A stretch of DNA of 64,000 nt. Source: Vanilla planifolia. Its lineage: Eukaryota; Streptophyta; Magnoliopsida; Asparagales; Orchidaceae. The position numbers and the translations under genes are program-made. This document shows, in pieces, positions 11,901 to 24,930 of the stretch. Under the pieces are notes generated by a model. The model made no database searches. It was not told the origin of the DNA and worked only from the letters and a program-made list of their open reading frames with translations. The DNA lies in contig JAIUJO010000293.1 of NCBI GenBank assembly GCA_023846275.1, positions 310,001-374,000 of the forward strand, read 5' to 3'. Position 1 is the first letter of the stretch. Each line of letters starts with the position of its first letter.

Positions 11901-14900
11901 ATAAGAAAGAAGCATTCTAAGATACTAAGTGCAATATGTGCAACATTCTCAAATTTCCAATCAGGTACAAATCTAATTATCTTATAAAATATGTCAAAGC
12001 CCTTTAAAAAATATTAAATTGGATTCAGGTCATTAAGATGAGGCCAACAACCTTTGTTTCATTTTAATCAAACCTCATTTTAAATTACTTGAATGGAAAA
12101 AATAAGCAAAAAAATAAGAAATTATTTTTTTTATTTCTTACTCATATATAAAAGCTAAAATGACATAAATTAAAATCATGTAATATAGTGAAAGTAAAGC
12201 AAATTTGATTTTATAAGGGAAGATATTTAAAGTTGTATTGTAATACAACTAAATTAAAAAAAATGAAGCAAATAGATAAATTGTCAAAGAAAGTTACATT
12301 AAAAAAATACTAAGAAGATTAAATTATCATATTTTATCCAAAAAATATTGAAACAAAATATATCTTTAAAATGCCAAAAAATTAGGAAAAAATATTAAAA
12401 ATACAAAAAATTAATAATTAATTGGATAAAACTCCTTGAGGACCATCCAAAAATCTTTCTTCCTCTTTAACCTCATTTAGAGCTACTACGAATTAAAGAA
12501 AATAATAAATTTATATTTTTTAATATCAAGCAAATATATATTTAAATTAAAATTAGATAAATTGAAATAATTATAAGTGATTCAAAATATTTTTGTTTGA
12601 TAGTAATATAACAAAATTAAAGTGAAAATGAAAAAATGAGATAAATTTTATGAAAAAATTGCATTCCAACATATTGAGGAGATTAAGTGCAATATTCTAA
12701 TTGTACAAATTAGGTGTGAGTTAGTATTCTTCTTAAGGCATACAAAAAAAATGAAATACTTGAAAATAAAAAAAAAATTATTATTTAAGGCTTGTCAAGA
12801 CGATTTAAAAGAATTATTTTCTTCTTCATTAGGCCTTCTTTTGAACTACCACAAATGACAAAAGTAAATGAAAATAAAAATTAAAATATTTATTGCATTA
12901 ATTGAATATTTCTTAAAGATAAAAGAGATAAATTGAAGCCATGTAATACATCAAAATTAAAGGAATGCAAAATTTATATGGGAGAACATTTTGAGTTACT
13001 TAATAATATGCCAAATGTAAGATAAAATTTAAGAAAATGAGGTAAATTACACAAGATAGTTTAATTCAATGATATTTAGGAGATTGAGTGTAAACTTTTT
13101 GATCATCAACTTCAGCATGAATTGATATTTTTTAATTAGATAAAGTTTTTCTACAAGAGTCCAACAATATTTGTTTTATTTCAATTGGCCATCATTTGGA
13201 GTTATTATGTATTTGCAAAGTAATAAGAATAAATAATAATAAATTATTATCATAATTTTTTAGGTAGATATAAGTTAAAGTTAAATAAGATAAATTGAAG
13301 TAACAAAAAATACATAAGTCAAAGACTTATTGAGGTCACATTAGACTAGATTTAGAGATAAATAACTATATAAATAAATCAAACAACACATTTGAAGAAA
13401 TGAGATGTATTTTACATGAGGATGCATTGGATGACCTTATTGACATTATGTTTAACAACATAATCATCAGTGCAAGTATAAATCTATATAACTCATAAAT
13501 CTAGCTAAAACATTCGTAATTATAATATTAAAAAAATATAAAAATAATTAATCAATTTGATGAACCTTGACGAGATCAATCCAATGGTCTCTATTTCCTC
13601 TTCATTAGACCTCATTAGAAATTCCAATATATTTTCAAAGAAATTAAGCATAAGTAATAATGATTTTTTTTACATTTTTATTAAATATATCCTTCATCAT
13701 AAATGACATAAATTGAACAAATATAATATGATGAAATCAAATGATGTAAATGTTAGACATGCAAGAATTATAATATCATAGTAATATAATAGAAACAAAG
13801 CAAAAATATTTAAAAAATTAATATAAATTTTAAGAAACATTACAGCCAAAGCCTCTAAGAAGAGCAAGTTAAACTTCTATATAGTCAAAGAATAACAAAT
13901 GTAAATTTCTCATAAATTACATAGTATCACAAATAAGTATATATTCAAAAAAATAAATTAATTAAGTAGAGCTCATTGAGAGGAGTTCAATGATGGCTAT
14001 TTCAACATGATTAGGCCTCATCTAAATTTACTATGAATTACAAATTTTAATAATCAATAATAATAAATTATTTTTTAAAATTTAAGTAACTATACAATAA
14101 TGATAAAATGAAGTGAATTGATGCATTATTATTTAGCCAAGTCAAATGCATTTAATAGTTGCTTAATAGGAGATTTAGTGTTATAGTAATATAGCAAAAT
14201 AAAGTAGAAAAGTTTAAAGAAATGAAATAAATTATTTTTTAAACCTTCATTTTAAGATACTATAGAGATCAAGGGAAGTCATTCTTGATAATCAAGTTAA
14301 GTACAAATCGTAATATCTTTTAAAATGAGCTAACACTATTCAAATTAAAAATTTTAAAAATCAACAATATTTATTTAATTATTTTTGGTTTGTGGGGACA
14401 AGTGCAATGACATTTGTTTTATATCAAACAAACTTCAATTGGAATTAAACAAATTGCTTAAAAAACATAAATAAAAAATTATTTTAATATGAAGTAAGTA
14501 TATATTTTGAAATAGGATAATTGCAGCTAAGTAATGTAACAAATTAAAAAATAATGTAAATTTCACATATGAAGAGAAATATAGTTTCATTGTAAAATAA
14601 TGAAATGTAAAGGAAACATTTACATACACAAGTTAAACTATATAAGAGATTTGCATTCCAAGTTAATAAGAAGGTCTAGTGTAATATCCTCGATAAATAA
14701 ATAATTAACAAATCAAGAAGACTTTAAAGAAAGGAAAGACCCTAAAAAATTAAAATTCTAAAAATACAACAGTATGTTTTTAATTAATTGAAACTCATAG
14801 GTTGACTTGAATGAAAGCTTGCTTTTCCTTTATGAAAGAAGGTTTGGAATTACAATGAATTTATAAAGTAATTGAAAATAAATAATAATAAAATGTTATA

Positions 14901-15954
14901 CTATTATTAAAGAAATACATATTATACATAAAATTAAAGATTTGAAATCCAATTTAATAAGAAGGTCTACTGTAACTTTGTCAATCAATAAATAATTAGC
15001 AAATCAAGAAGACTTTAAAGCAAGGAAAGACCCTAAAAAATAAAATATGTAAAACTACAAGAATAAGTTTTTAGTTAATTGAAGCTTGTATGTCAACTTG
15101 AACGAAGCTTTCTTTGTCTCTATGAAACCAAGTTTGGAATTACTATGAATTTATGAAGTAATTGAGAAAAATTAGTAATAAAATTATTTATTATTATTAA
15201 ATAAGTATATATGAAAACTGAAATGAGATCAATTAAAGTATTTTAATATAGCAAAATAAAAGTAATATGGAGATCACACTTGTAGAGATTGAGAACATGG
15301 TTGCAATAAAACTAATTACAAATTGAAAATAAAGAATCTACAAAAGGTAAATTAATTCCTCAACAAAGTTGCATTCTAAGATACTAAAGAGAATGAGTAT
15401 AACACAATTGATTGTTAAATCAAGTGTAAATGAAATGAATTACAAAACATGCCAAAATAGTTAAAAAACATTTTTAAAAATAATATTAAAAAAATTTTAA
15501 TTGCATGGAAGTTATTGTGACAATTCTAATAATAATTATTTCATTTCAATTGATCCACTTTTGAAATTATTATAAATCAAATAGAATAAATAATCATAAA
15601 TAATAATAAAATATTAGTTTATCATTAAAAATTATTTATTAATATTGAAATAAGATAAATTGAAATAATATAATATAAACAAATCAAAGCCATGCAAAGC
15701 TCGCATGATAGATGATTTAGAGTAAAATAATAATATAACATTATCAATGTTAAAAATTTGAAACAAAAAGATAAAGTTTATGAACAAGATGAATTCCATT
15801 ATACTAAAGATATTGAGTGTAACACCATTAATGTTCAAATCAAGTATGAATAAAAATTTCTCAAAGAATTCTAAATCGATATAAACGAAATAAAAGTTAT
15901 TGAGCTTTTTACTTGATGTTTTTAAATTCACGAACTAAAGAAGCATAAATACTA
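8961..15954 (+). repeat. Satellite B, main direct array (~17 units of about 400 bp)
   Basis: Repeated landmarks in each unit are: attccaagatactaaagagat, gagtgtaacatcctcaat, aaatgcctcataaaacatgc, a run of A/T with aaaaataaatatttaatt, gatagagctcgttgagatga, gtccaatgac, cctcatttggaattac, gcataaataataataaatta, aagtaaatatatattaaag, gagataaattgaagcaatgt, aggtcacatgagaggagatt and tagagttacatagtaatata. The gatactaa-type anchor recurs near 9376, 9782, 10150, 10565, 11152, 11495, 11910, 12298, 12665, 13070, 13425, 13845, 14252, 14655, 14945, 15372 and 15798. Spacing is mostly 340-430 bp. A partial unit sits between 10565 and 11152, and a short unit at 14945. Internal ORFs such as 9749-9961 and 15632-15931 are chance readings of the repeat. 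Confidence 0.85.
14640..15225 (+). repeat. Locally homogenised pair of satellite B units (~291 bp apart)
   Basis: Two adjacent units are far more alike than the rest of the array. Both carry caaatcaagaagactttaaa (at 14709 and 15000) followed by aggaaagaccctaaaaaa. Both later have a tatgaaa.(a/c)aagtttggaattac block (near 14831 and 15120). The offset is about 291 bp, shorter than the usual ~400 bp, so this looks like a recent duplication of a truncated unit. Confidence 0.8.
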
Positions 15955-16280
15955 ATGATTGAAAATGTTACACTCAATCTTCTTAATATTTTAAAGCTAA
16001 AATTTCTCATAAAATTATTCTAGTTCTTTTGTAATGTTTTAATTTTGATTAACAAAATTATATATGTAACTATAAGTCTCATAGCATATAGCATTAATTG
16101 TCAATGATTTTAATATAATATATTATTTCAATTAACACATTTTAGTATTAAAATATGTTCACTTGTATTAAATAATAAAATTATATTAATTATGCTATTT
16201 CATTATGCTAATTTGTTGAAATTCACAATGAAATTTGATCAAAATGAAATAAACATTGTTGGCTCATCTTTACAACCTTT
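15955..16280 (-). repeat. Satellite B, single inverted unit inside the direct array
   Basis: Plus-strand text at 15960-15995 (tgttacactcaatcttctta, then atattttaaagc) is the reverse complement of the direct anchor in which a gatactaa-like block precedes gagtgtaaca. Further on, aatgaaatttgatcaaaatg near 16227 complements the direct cctcattt-type landmark, and the text ends near ttggctcatctttac. Direct-orientation text resumes at about 16280 (aataacaaattgaaaataat). Confidence 0.75.
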
Positions 16281-19200
16281 TTGTAGCAATAACAAATTGA
16301 AAATAATATTTAAAGTTATTTTAATGTTAAGTAGATATGTATTAAATCATAAATGAGATAAACTTAAACAATGTAATATAATGAAATAAAGCTGATTTAA
16401 AAGGAACCTCATAATTGATTTAGAGTTTCCTAAAAATCTAATCGAACAAAAGCAAAAACTTAAACATATGAATTAAATTATCTAGGAAAGTTGTATTAAA
16501 ATATACAAAGTAGATCGAGTGTAAAAAAACTTGCTAAAAAATCATGTAACAATGAAAATATCTAGTCAATTAAGCCAAAACCATAGAAAATAAAATACTT
16601 TAAAAATTAAAATGTATAGCAAATTGGATAAAGTGTTTTTAGGTGATTCCAATAATTTTTACTTTGTTCAAATTAGAAATCATTATTAATTAATATGATT
16701 TTTAAAAATAAATAATCATAAATAAAAATAAATCATCTTTTTAATATTAAATAAATATTTATTAAAGATGAAATATTATGAACAAAAGCAATGTAATCTA
16801 AGCAAATTGAAGTGATGTAATGGTCACTCTAGAAGAGATTCAGAGTTAAAATATTATTTCTTAAATGAAAGGGAAAACATGAATAAATGAAATAAATTAG
16901 GAAAGTTACACTCTATGATACTTAAATACTAAAAAATTTAAAAATAAATATTTATTCATATATGCTCTTCTTAACTTGCCCAATGATGCTAGTTTCATCT
17001 CCATCAATCCTCATTTGGAATTACGATAAATTATAAAACTAAATGATCATAAATAATGATAAATAATTATTTTAATATTAAATAAACATATGTCAATGTT
17101 GAAAAGAGATAAATTGATGAAATATAATGTATCAAAACTAAAGTTATATATAGGTAACAAATTAGCCAATTTAGACTAATATAGTATTACAAGTAAATTA
17201 AAGTAAAATATTTTGAAAAATGAGAAATTATATAAGAATATTACATTGTATGATACTAAGGAGATTGAGCAAAACATCCCCAATAATCAAAATAGGGGCA
17301 AATGAAAATGACTCATAAAACTTGTAAAAATCTTACAAAATAAAAATATTCCAAACATTAAAAGGGTATATTTAATTAGTTAGAGCTCGATGGAATGAGT
17401 ACATTGAAGTTTGCTTCACCTCTATTAGACCTTACTTGAAATCACTTTGATACACCAATATAACTATTTAAAATTTGAAATGAGATAAATTGAAGCCATG
17501 CAATACAATTAAATTAAAGCTATGCAAATGTAACTCAAGACTAGATTACATTCCGAGATATAGGGAAGATGCATTTCAAGTTATGGGAAAGTTGTATTAT
17601 AAAATATGAAGAAATCAAGTGTAATACTTTTTATTATCATATTAAGTACAAATAAAAATATATTATAAGGAATGCAAAATGAGTAAAAGATTAAATATTT
17701 AGAAAAATAAAAATGAGTAAATAATTGGAAAGAGCTCATAGAGATTAGTCAATCAACATTTTTTCATCTTTATTAGAACTCATTAGAAATTACTATGAAT
17801 TACGAAACTAATTAGCATAGACAAAAAAAATCATTATTTTAATACAAAGTACATAGAATACTACGAATCACGTATGTAAATAAACAAAATATAAAATATA
17901 AGTTATTATTTTAATATTTAGTGAATGTGTATTGAAGTTGAACTGAGATAAACTAATTGCAATATAATATAAACAAATTACAGCAATCTAAAGATCACAT
18001 AAGAGGATATTTAGAGTTATATAGAAATATAAAAAATTGAAATAAAAAAATTTCAAGAAATGAGATAATGTATGAGAAAGGTCGTTTCCAAGATAGAAAG
18101 GAAATCAAGCATAAGATCCTCGATAATGAAATAAGGTAAAAATCAAAATATCTAATAAAACATACCAAAAAAAAATTCAAAATAATTAATTTAATAATTT
18201 AGTAATAAAGATTTAATTGCATATGGCCTGTTGAGGTGAGTTTGACAACATTTTTATGTTTCAATGAGATCATATTTAGAGTTTTTGTGCATTAGCAAAC
18301 TAAATAGGTAATATAATATAAATTATCATTTTAGTGCTAGGTAAATATTTAATAAATTTGAAAAGAAATAGACTAAAATAAAATAATGCTGGCAAATCAA
18401 ATTAATGAAAGGTCACATAAGTAGAGAGTTTCTTTAACAATGTCGCATAACTAAATTAAAAGAAAAATCTAAAGAAATGAGATAATTTTTCTAGGAAAGT
18501 TCTATTATATGATACTATAGAAATCAAGTGTAGAATCCCTAATTATCAAATAAGGAATGAATACAGTACTTCTTAAAATATGCATTAACATTAGGAATTA
18601 AAATTTTAAAAAATTAAAAAAAAACTTTTAATCTATTAGAGCAAATCAAGATGTGTCCGATGACTTTTCTTTCACCTCAATTAACCTTATTAAGAGTTTT
18701 CATTAATTTCCAAAGTCAATAAGCATAAAAAATAATAAAGTTCTTTAAAATAATTTAACTATATATTAAAGTTGAAAATAATAAAAATTCCAATAACATA
18801 TTATTGCTATATCAAAACAATATAAAGTTCACATGTGAGAGAACTAGAGTTTCAATATAATCTAACAAAATCCAAGAAAAACGTTTGATGAAATAGGATA
18901 ATTTGTATAAGAAAGTTATAATCTAAGATATGAAAGATACTGACTATGACATCTTCAATCAAAAAATTAATTACAAATTGAGATGACTAGTAATATATGC
19001 CAAAAAAAGAAAAATAAAAATATTTGAAATGTCAAAGATTCTTATTTTGCTTCGAATGTGTTATTTTTATTTTTGACAAATTAATAAGATAAAAAAAGAA
19101 ATGATAATGAATTTTTTTTAAATGTTTGTTAAAGTTGAATTAAGATAAATTTATGCATCATAGTATTGAAAATTCAAAGTTATTTAAAAGCCAAATAAGA

Positions 19201-19345
19201 CAAGATTTTCAATTAGAAAGTAATATAACTTAATGAATTTGAAAAACATGAAAGAATGACATAAATTTTATAGGGAACTTACATTCCAAGATACTAAAGA
19301 GATAAAGCATAGCATCCTTAATCAATATATTAAGTGCACTAAATA
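16281..19345 (+). repeat. Satellite B, last direct block (~8 units)
   Basis: Unit anchors occur near 16503, 16915, 17252, 17600, 18090, 18510, 18925 and 19287. The last is nearly consensus (acattccaagatactaaaga) and is followed by gcatccttaatcaatatatt. Past about 19345 no satellite B landmark is seen. The unit near 18090 shows extra sequence, including two partly repeated gattac-type segments around 17800-17900. Confidence 0.8.
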
Positions 19346-21662
19346 TCTTTTGGTCTGATTGATGAAGAGGAGAAAATTAGTGAAAAACTAAATATAGATA
19401 ACAACCCTTGTTGGCTAGACTAAACTAATGAAAATGTAAGTGTGATGAAGTAAGACATATGATTTAGCAACATCATTATGGACGATTTCAAATTCGATTA
19501 TTTAGGATATAATATTTAGATATCTTAGGATTGAAATTCAAACATAAGTTATGATCAAGAACCCTAGAAAATGTTGAAGTTAATTTATGGCTTGAAATAA
19601 CATTGGATAAGTGTCATAGGTGGATAGAATTACTAAATACTAAGATCTTACATTATAAACATTCTAGGAAAAGGATTGAGGATGAATTTGTAATATTATG
19701 TACTTCATGAAAATTTGAGCACACTCAGAATGACTCCATGATTTCATAGGGGCCCTCGATTAATTTTTTATGAGGTTTTATTAAGATAAAGATCTAGGTT
19801 TTAGACTTAAAAATGGTGATACACTGTCAAGGAACCAATGATCACTTAGATTTCTACAAAACATTGATATGGTTTTTTTTTATGGGTAGGATCATTAATA
19901 GCATTAAATTGGGCTCTTGGCCATAGACAAACACCCAAAATGATCATTAGAGTGGTGTGGATTGCTCAATAGAGGTCTTTGGGTAGGGTGAATTAATTTA
20001 GATTAGATTCTAAGGAAAAGGATTATCACTAATGGAATTTATATTAACTCGATTTAACTCAAAGATTGTGAGTAAAAGTTCTTGAGAGATGGATTTATAA
20101 CTTGAACAAGTACTCTAACAAACAAAGGATTACATTAAAACATCTAGACTAACATATGTGCAAGGAATAGACATAGATACACAAAATGTTAATGAGGAAG
20201 ACACCCTAGATATGAAGAATAGGATTTCGTAGAAACCCTAAGTTAAGAAAGATAATTGAGTAGGACTGTGTGAGAATAAGTGAGTAATAGTTTAGGGTTC
20301 TAAAAAATTCTTAAAGGATAAATTAAACTTAGGAAACGTTAGATAAATAAAGATAAAAATATTAAAATTTTGCTTAAAAAACTCTGTTTATCATGACCTA
20401 TGATAAGATATAGTGTTCTCTATAGAATGTCTCCTTTGTAGGTGCAAGGTGGGTCAAATATACACAAAATGGCAGGACTCCCACCATGTATGTTATTTTC
20501 ATGCCTTATTAAAAAACTATGGCTATACTAGAGCCTATAGTGGTTGAACACCATGTATGATATGTTCCTTAATGCTATGTTGGTGGTATATGTGATTGAC
20601 AGACCATATATTAGGATGGGAAAGATCATGTGCAAAGGATTCCTTGTTGGTTTTCTACCACTATGGAACATGATAAGTAATTGTTCATGTGTTAGAGTGC
20701 TTATCTTAGTGCCATGTGGTTGATAAGAACTTCTATAGCCCATTCTAGTGGTTCATGTGATTAGTAAGGCATAAGATGTGGACTATTAGATCATGCTATG
20801 ACATGGAAATGCTACATTTAAAGTATGTCAAAGACTTGGAGAATTTACATGAATATTTGTTGTTAACTATGCATCTCATTGGATTGATTATGATTTTTGT
20901 AAACTTGCTAGACCCATTGAACTAGTGATATGGTACATCATTATTGTTTTATGCACTAGCTTCGCCTACTAAACTATCACATTTATTTGACTCCTCAAAT
21001 ATTGATGATCACATTAGGCCATTTTATTATTGCATGTATATTTTGTTATTCGAATATTAATATCTCTTATTAAGCTTACTGCCCCATAATTATATCATAT
21101 ATATGAGTAGGGAGTTAATGACAAATGTGTCCTTATAATGAGGCCTTCAGAATTAGTACTGTAGGGGATCACTCATTAGACCACATTTACTCATCTTATA
21201 ATAGTCATAAAATTTATTCTTAACATTGATGTTTTGTTTATGAGATTTTTTATGTTGAATTTTTTATTGCATGGGACATTTCATTTGGATATGATTTCTA
21301 TTATTTATTTACCTTTTTTAGAAATAATTTGGACCTTGTGATTATTTATGCATGTTTTTATGGATTTGTGGATATGGTTATTTGTAGTTGCAGATCTTTT
21401 TGAACAATGTACACAACAATGTACTTTAAAGGTTACCTAACTTATTGTGAACCAATTCTTGGCTCAACTAAGCTCCAAGTTAGAGAGGGAATGTGGTTCA
21501 TTTTTAGTGGAATGACATTAGCTTGATGCTTAGATTTTCGTACCATAACTTCTAGTTTGAAAGTTAACTACAAGGAGTGAATGGTCACTAGCTAAAGACA
21601 TTGAATGGTGCATTGGTCTACCTACTTCCCAAGAAAGAAATTATAAAAAATAGGGTGTGTCA
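19346..21662. other. Unresolved block ending in a gypsy-like LTR terminus
   Basis: The block is somewhat less AT-rich than the satellite and non-repetitive at long range. It ends with tagggtgtgtca (21651-21662), which resembles the GGGTGTGACA right terminus of many plant Ty3/gypsy LTRs. I could not find a matching TGTCACACCC-like start upstream or a target-site duplication, so neither LTR length nor orientation can be given. Between 20400 and 20770 short phrases such as accatgtatg and gtggttcatgtg recur loosely. No coding domain was recognised; the minus-strand ORF at 20528-20743 has no family features. Confidence 0.35.
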
Positions 21663-22584
21663 TTGTTTATCTGAATATACAATAAATTAATGCACAAATA
21701 AATAATTTTATAAAGTACTTTTAAGAGGAAGTTGTTCTATGGATTATCAGTAAAAAAAGTCAAATTCAGTGCCCAAATTAATGGCTTGTAGCCTACTATC
21801 TTTGGCACTCTAGAATCTTCCATTTCAACAATGCAAAGCCTCTATGTCGCACTTTGGTAGCAACTTATTTAATGTTGAAAGAAACTATATCTATTATAAT
21901 CACTAACAAATAAGATACTTAGGAAAATTACTGGTTGGATGCAATGCCTTCTTGTGATGTTGGGTAAAGTAATGCTTATACAACATGTCCTTGCCTTGAT
22001 GTTGCTTCATACACTATCGATGATGAATCCTTAAAAAAAATCATCTCAATATTGGAACGAAGTTTTATTTCCCTTTAGTGAGGTAACTCAAAATATTATA
22101 TATAATTAGAAATAAAGTAACTAGTGTAAGATTTTGCTTCTTCTGAAAGATCATGGTCTAATTATTAAAATTTTGAGAATTTACATTCTGAAAATTAAAG
22201 ATAATATTGTTCTTAATGAATAATTTCTTATTTTGAAATATTTAGTGTTGTACTAAAAACAGTTTAGTCATGTGATTAATTAATTTATTAATGAATATAT
22301 TGTTTGAAAAGCCACGTTGTTTGAACTTGTCTTCTACGGATAATACATAAAAAATTGTATTAAGCTCAATTTTTAGCACTACTATTATAGTATATAAAGC
22401 AAGATATAGATTCTTTGAAGTGACTTCAACTATAATGTTGACATTAACGAGGAGTAGTTTTTCCATATCAGTATCATGCATCAAGCCTAGGTTTCTAAAT
22501 CAACCTACACTTTCACCTATGACAAAAGCATGGCATCTAGAAGGAGCTTATTATAGGAAAGCCATTTCACATTGCCAGCAATAC

Positions 22585-22720
22585 TAAAAATCCATGGATG
22601 GTGAGTAAGGATTTTAATGAAATGACAACTTCAAATGATTACAATAGACTACGTACTCCTAAACTAAAACAAATGTTAGACTTTGTTGACAGCATAATTC
22701 TACGACATCTTATGCAGTAG
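22585..22720 (+). pseudogene. L1 endonuclease fragment
   Basis: One frame reads SNTKNPWMVSKDFNE and continues MTTSNDYNRLRTPKLKQMLD. This corresponds to the plant L1 endonuclease core around PW(L/M)V.GDFNEI, followed by the conserved region ending in M.DF.D. The catalytic Asp and Asn of the GDFNE box survive, although the preceding Gly is Lys. Upstream codons are broken by stops, and the downstream SDH box was not found. The order relative to the reverse transcriptase is correct for an L1 element. Confidence 0.75.
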
Positions 22721-23489
22721 TGGTTTTTTTAGCTATTCCTTTATATAGGAATGAAAAGGTAATGGAAGATGGGTTTGGAAAATGTTAGATAGGATGCTTG
22801 TTAATAAGAAATAAATAACTACTTTTAACTTTTACAATTCATCACTTGTTAGAACTTGATAAAGTCATATGCCTCTTCCATTAAATCTCATTAAAATTTA
22901 TCTTTCATCCCCTAAACAATTTAAATTTCATAACATATTTTTGAACCACCCTCCATTTGCATAGACAATGGATAATAGTTGGAATTGTCCTTTAAACAAC
23001 TTTCAGAAGAAGGCCCTTGGTTTAAAATAAAATAAACGTAAAATGAGCCTTAAAATTAAAAAAATCAACATTTGCGAAAATCCTTCATCCTATTAAATTA
23101 GATAAGGAAGAGTTGAATCACAAATAAGTATTTTTAAAGAAACAAAAGGTGGATTAGTAGAAAGTATTGCATCATGTTAATTATGATTATTCACAAGATT
23201 TTGAAAGAATGAAATTTTATTTGAAGTCGAAAGAAGGAATTAAATTGCTAAAAGAAGAAGAAAGAAATACAATATTCTCCTATATAATAGTGATGAAGTG
23301 AAGAAGCAAATGAAGAGGACAAAATAATGACAACTATAATTAACCATTTTCAAAATCTTTTCGAGTCTTTTTAAGTAATTGAAAACGAAAATATGTTTAA
23401 CTACATCCCTTGTTTTTTAACAAAAGCAAATAATCAATAAAATAATACAACACCAAGGAGGAAATAAAGAGATAACTATTAATATCAAA

Positions 23490-24300
23490 TTAGATAGCAC
23501 TCTTGGCCTAGATGGTTTTAATAGTAAATTCTTTACTAATTATTTTGATTTAATCTCAAATGTTGTGTTGAGTGTAGCTAAAATTTTGTTATAAGATCTC
23601 CAATTCTTTGGGGGAGTTTAGGCAAAAAGGTTACATATATTCTTAAATCTCATAACATAGAAATCATTATTGATTTTAGACAAAATATTGTTCAATGCAT
23701 CTTGAAAATAACATTCATAAAGCTCATTGTTGATTAAATATAATAAAGTTTTGATAGAGTAATTTCTCTAAAGCAAACCAATTTTATAAATGTAGAGATA
23801 TTATAAAGAACATATTATCAATTCAATAATTAGTATGTTCTATTAATAATAAAAGTAAAGTAGTATTTTTATTGTTAAGCTGGATTTGCAGAATGTGAAT
23901 CACAACATATCATTGGATCTACTTTGTAAGACACTCTTTAGGTACAATGTTAATAAGAAGCTTGCTAAGGTTCTCACCCATTACCTTCGCAATGCATGGA
24001 TATCAATAATCATTATTGGATCACCAAGTAATTTTTTCAACCTTGAATTTTTCTTAATTAGGGTTATCCTCTATCTTCATTTTTTCCATCTCATTCATAT
24101 AGTTCTTCAAAAGAAGTACTAATAATGTTTTTTGTTTAAAAAAGAATGATGTTATGTGGACAATATAGATCATCTATATCTATCACTCTCCTAGCTTATG
24201 CAAACAACATAATTATCATCACTCGAGGACATCTAAAAACTATTATTATCCATGGTAAGTTTCTATAACTCTTCCAACACTCTACAAGCTTCTTAAATAT
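23490..24300 (+). pseudogene. L1 reverse transcriptase remnant
   Basis: Near 23497 the sequence reads LGLDGFNSKFFTNYFDLI, the conserved start of plant L1 reverse transcriptase (usually .PGPDGF...F....W). An open stretch at 23886-24122 (78 codons) ends with KVLTHYLRNAWISIIIIGSP followed by SNFFN, matching the NG.P.G.F region just before the RGLRQGDPLSP box; that box itself is degraded. At about 24183-24240 the frame reads ITLLAYANNIIIITRGHLK, the catalytic (F/Y)ADD block with both aspartates changed to Asn (codons 24203-24208). Loss of both catalytic residues makes it inactive. Frames switch at least twice between these pieces. The assignment rests on motif order. Confidence 0.85.
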
Positions 24301-24861
24301 AAAAATTAAAAGTGAGAGTATCTGTAGAAACAAAACGAGTATATGATAGGTAAATGAAATTTGCAAGGGGTTAGGATTACTTTAAATAAACTTTCCTTTG
24401 GTTTATTTGTGCTACACACTATATATAAGTTAGAAGAAAGTAGCTTACTTCAAAAATTGATTATTAAAATTAAAAATAAAGAGAATTTTTGCTTCATAAT
24501 AAGTTTTCTCTAGTCACTCAAGCTTTATAAGATGTTAAACAAATGATTTTGGGAATCATACATTAATTGACAAGAACTTAGGAAAAACTATTGGAAGTGA
24601 GTAAGTGGTTCACTCTATTAGAAATAATTTAGAGGAAATGATTTTAGATTTTTTTAATATTTAAATAAATAAATAAATAAACTCATGGTAAAAGCCATAA
24701 ATAGTGGGTCTTCAATTATGCAACCAATTGCAAATTAGCAATTTATACATTTTAGTGGAGTGTAGTGTGCCATTGAATCTATTCCAAGATAAGGAAAATA
24801 TACAATAGGAGTTAACAAATTGCATGATTCCTGTTTGGAAACTAGTTTGCTAAACATAAAG

Positions 24862-24918
24862 TGGAGCTTAGTACACAAAGAAAACCATAATGTTTACATA
24901 GCTCTTGCTAAAAAAAAT
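24862..24918 (+). pseudogene. L1 C-terminal RNase H motif fragment
   Basis: The frame reads SLVHKENHNVYIALAKK, corresponding to the last conserved RNase H motif of plant L1 elements (HV.RE.N..AD.LAK). The catalytic Asp of the AD pair is replaced, giving YIALAKK instead of ADALAK. It lies about 650 bp after the RT catalytic block, a plausible though shortened distance. The fragment is short, so confidence depends on its position behind the RT. Confidence 0.55.
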
Positions 24919-24930
24919 ACAATAAAAATG

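Larger units (their letters stand above)
22480..24930 (+). mobile_element. L1-type (non-LTR) LINE, heavily decayed
   Basis: Three parts of the L1 second open reading frame occur in the right order and spacing on the plus strand. An AP-type endonuclease motif lies near 22590, reverse transcriptase from about 23490 to 24300, and an RNase H tail near 24865. The reading frame is broken by many stops and shifts. The 5' end and any first ORF (before about 22480) are not recognisable. A poly(A) tail and target-site duplication were not identified, so the outer limits are approximate. Such elements copy themselves by target-primed reverse transcription; this one is dead. Confidence 0.8.

Noticed and set aside
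2651-19345. CRISPR-like array
   Set aside because: The repeats are whole ~400-bp degenerate units without unique spacers, in plant nuclear DNA.
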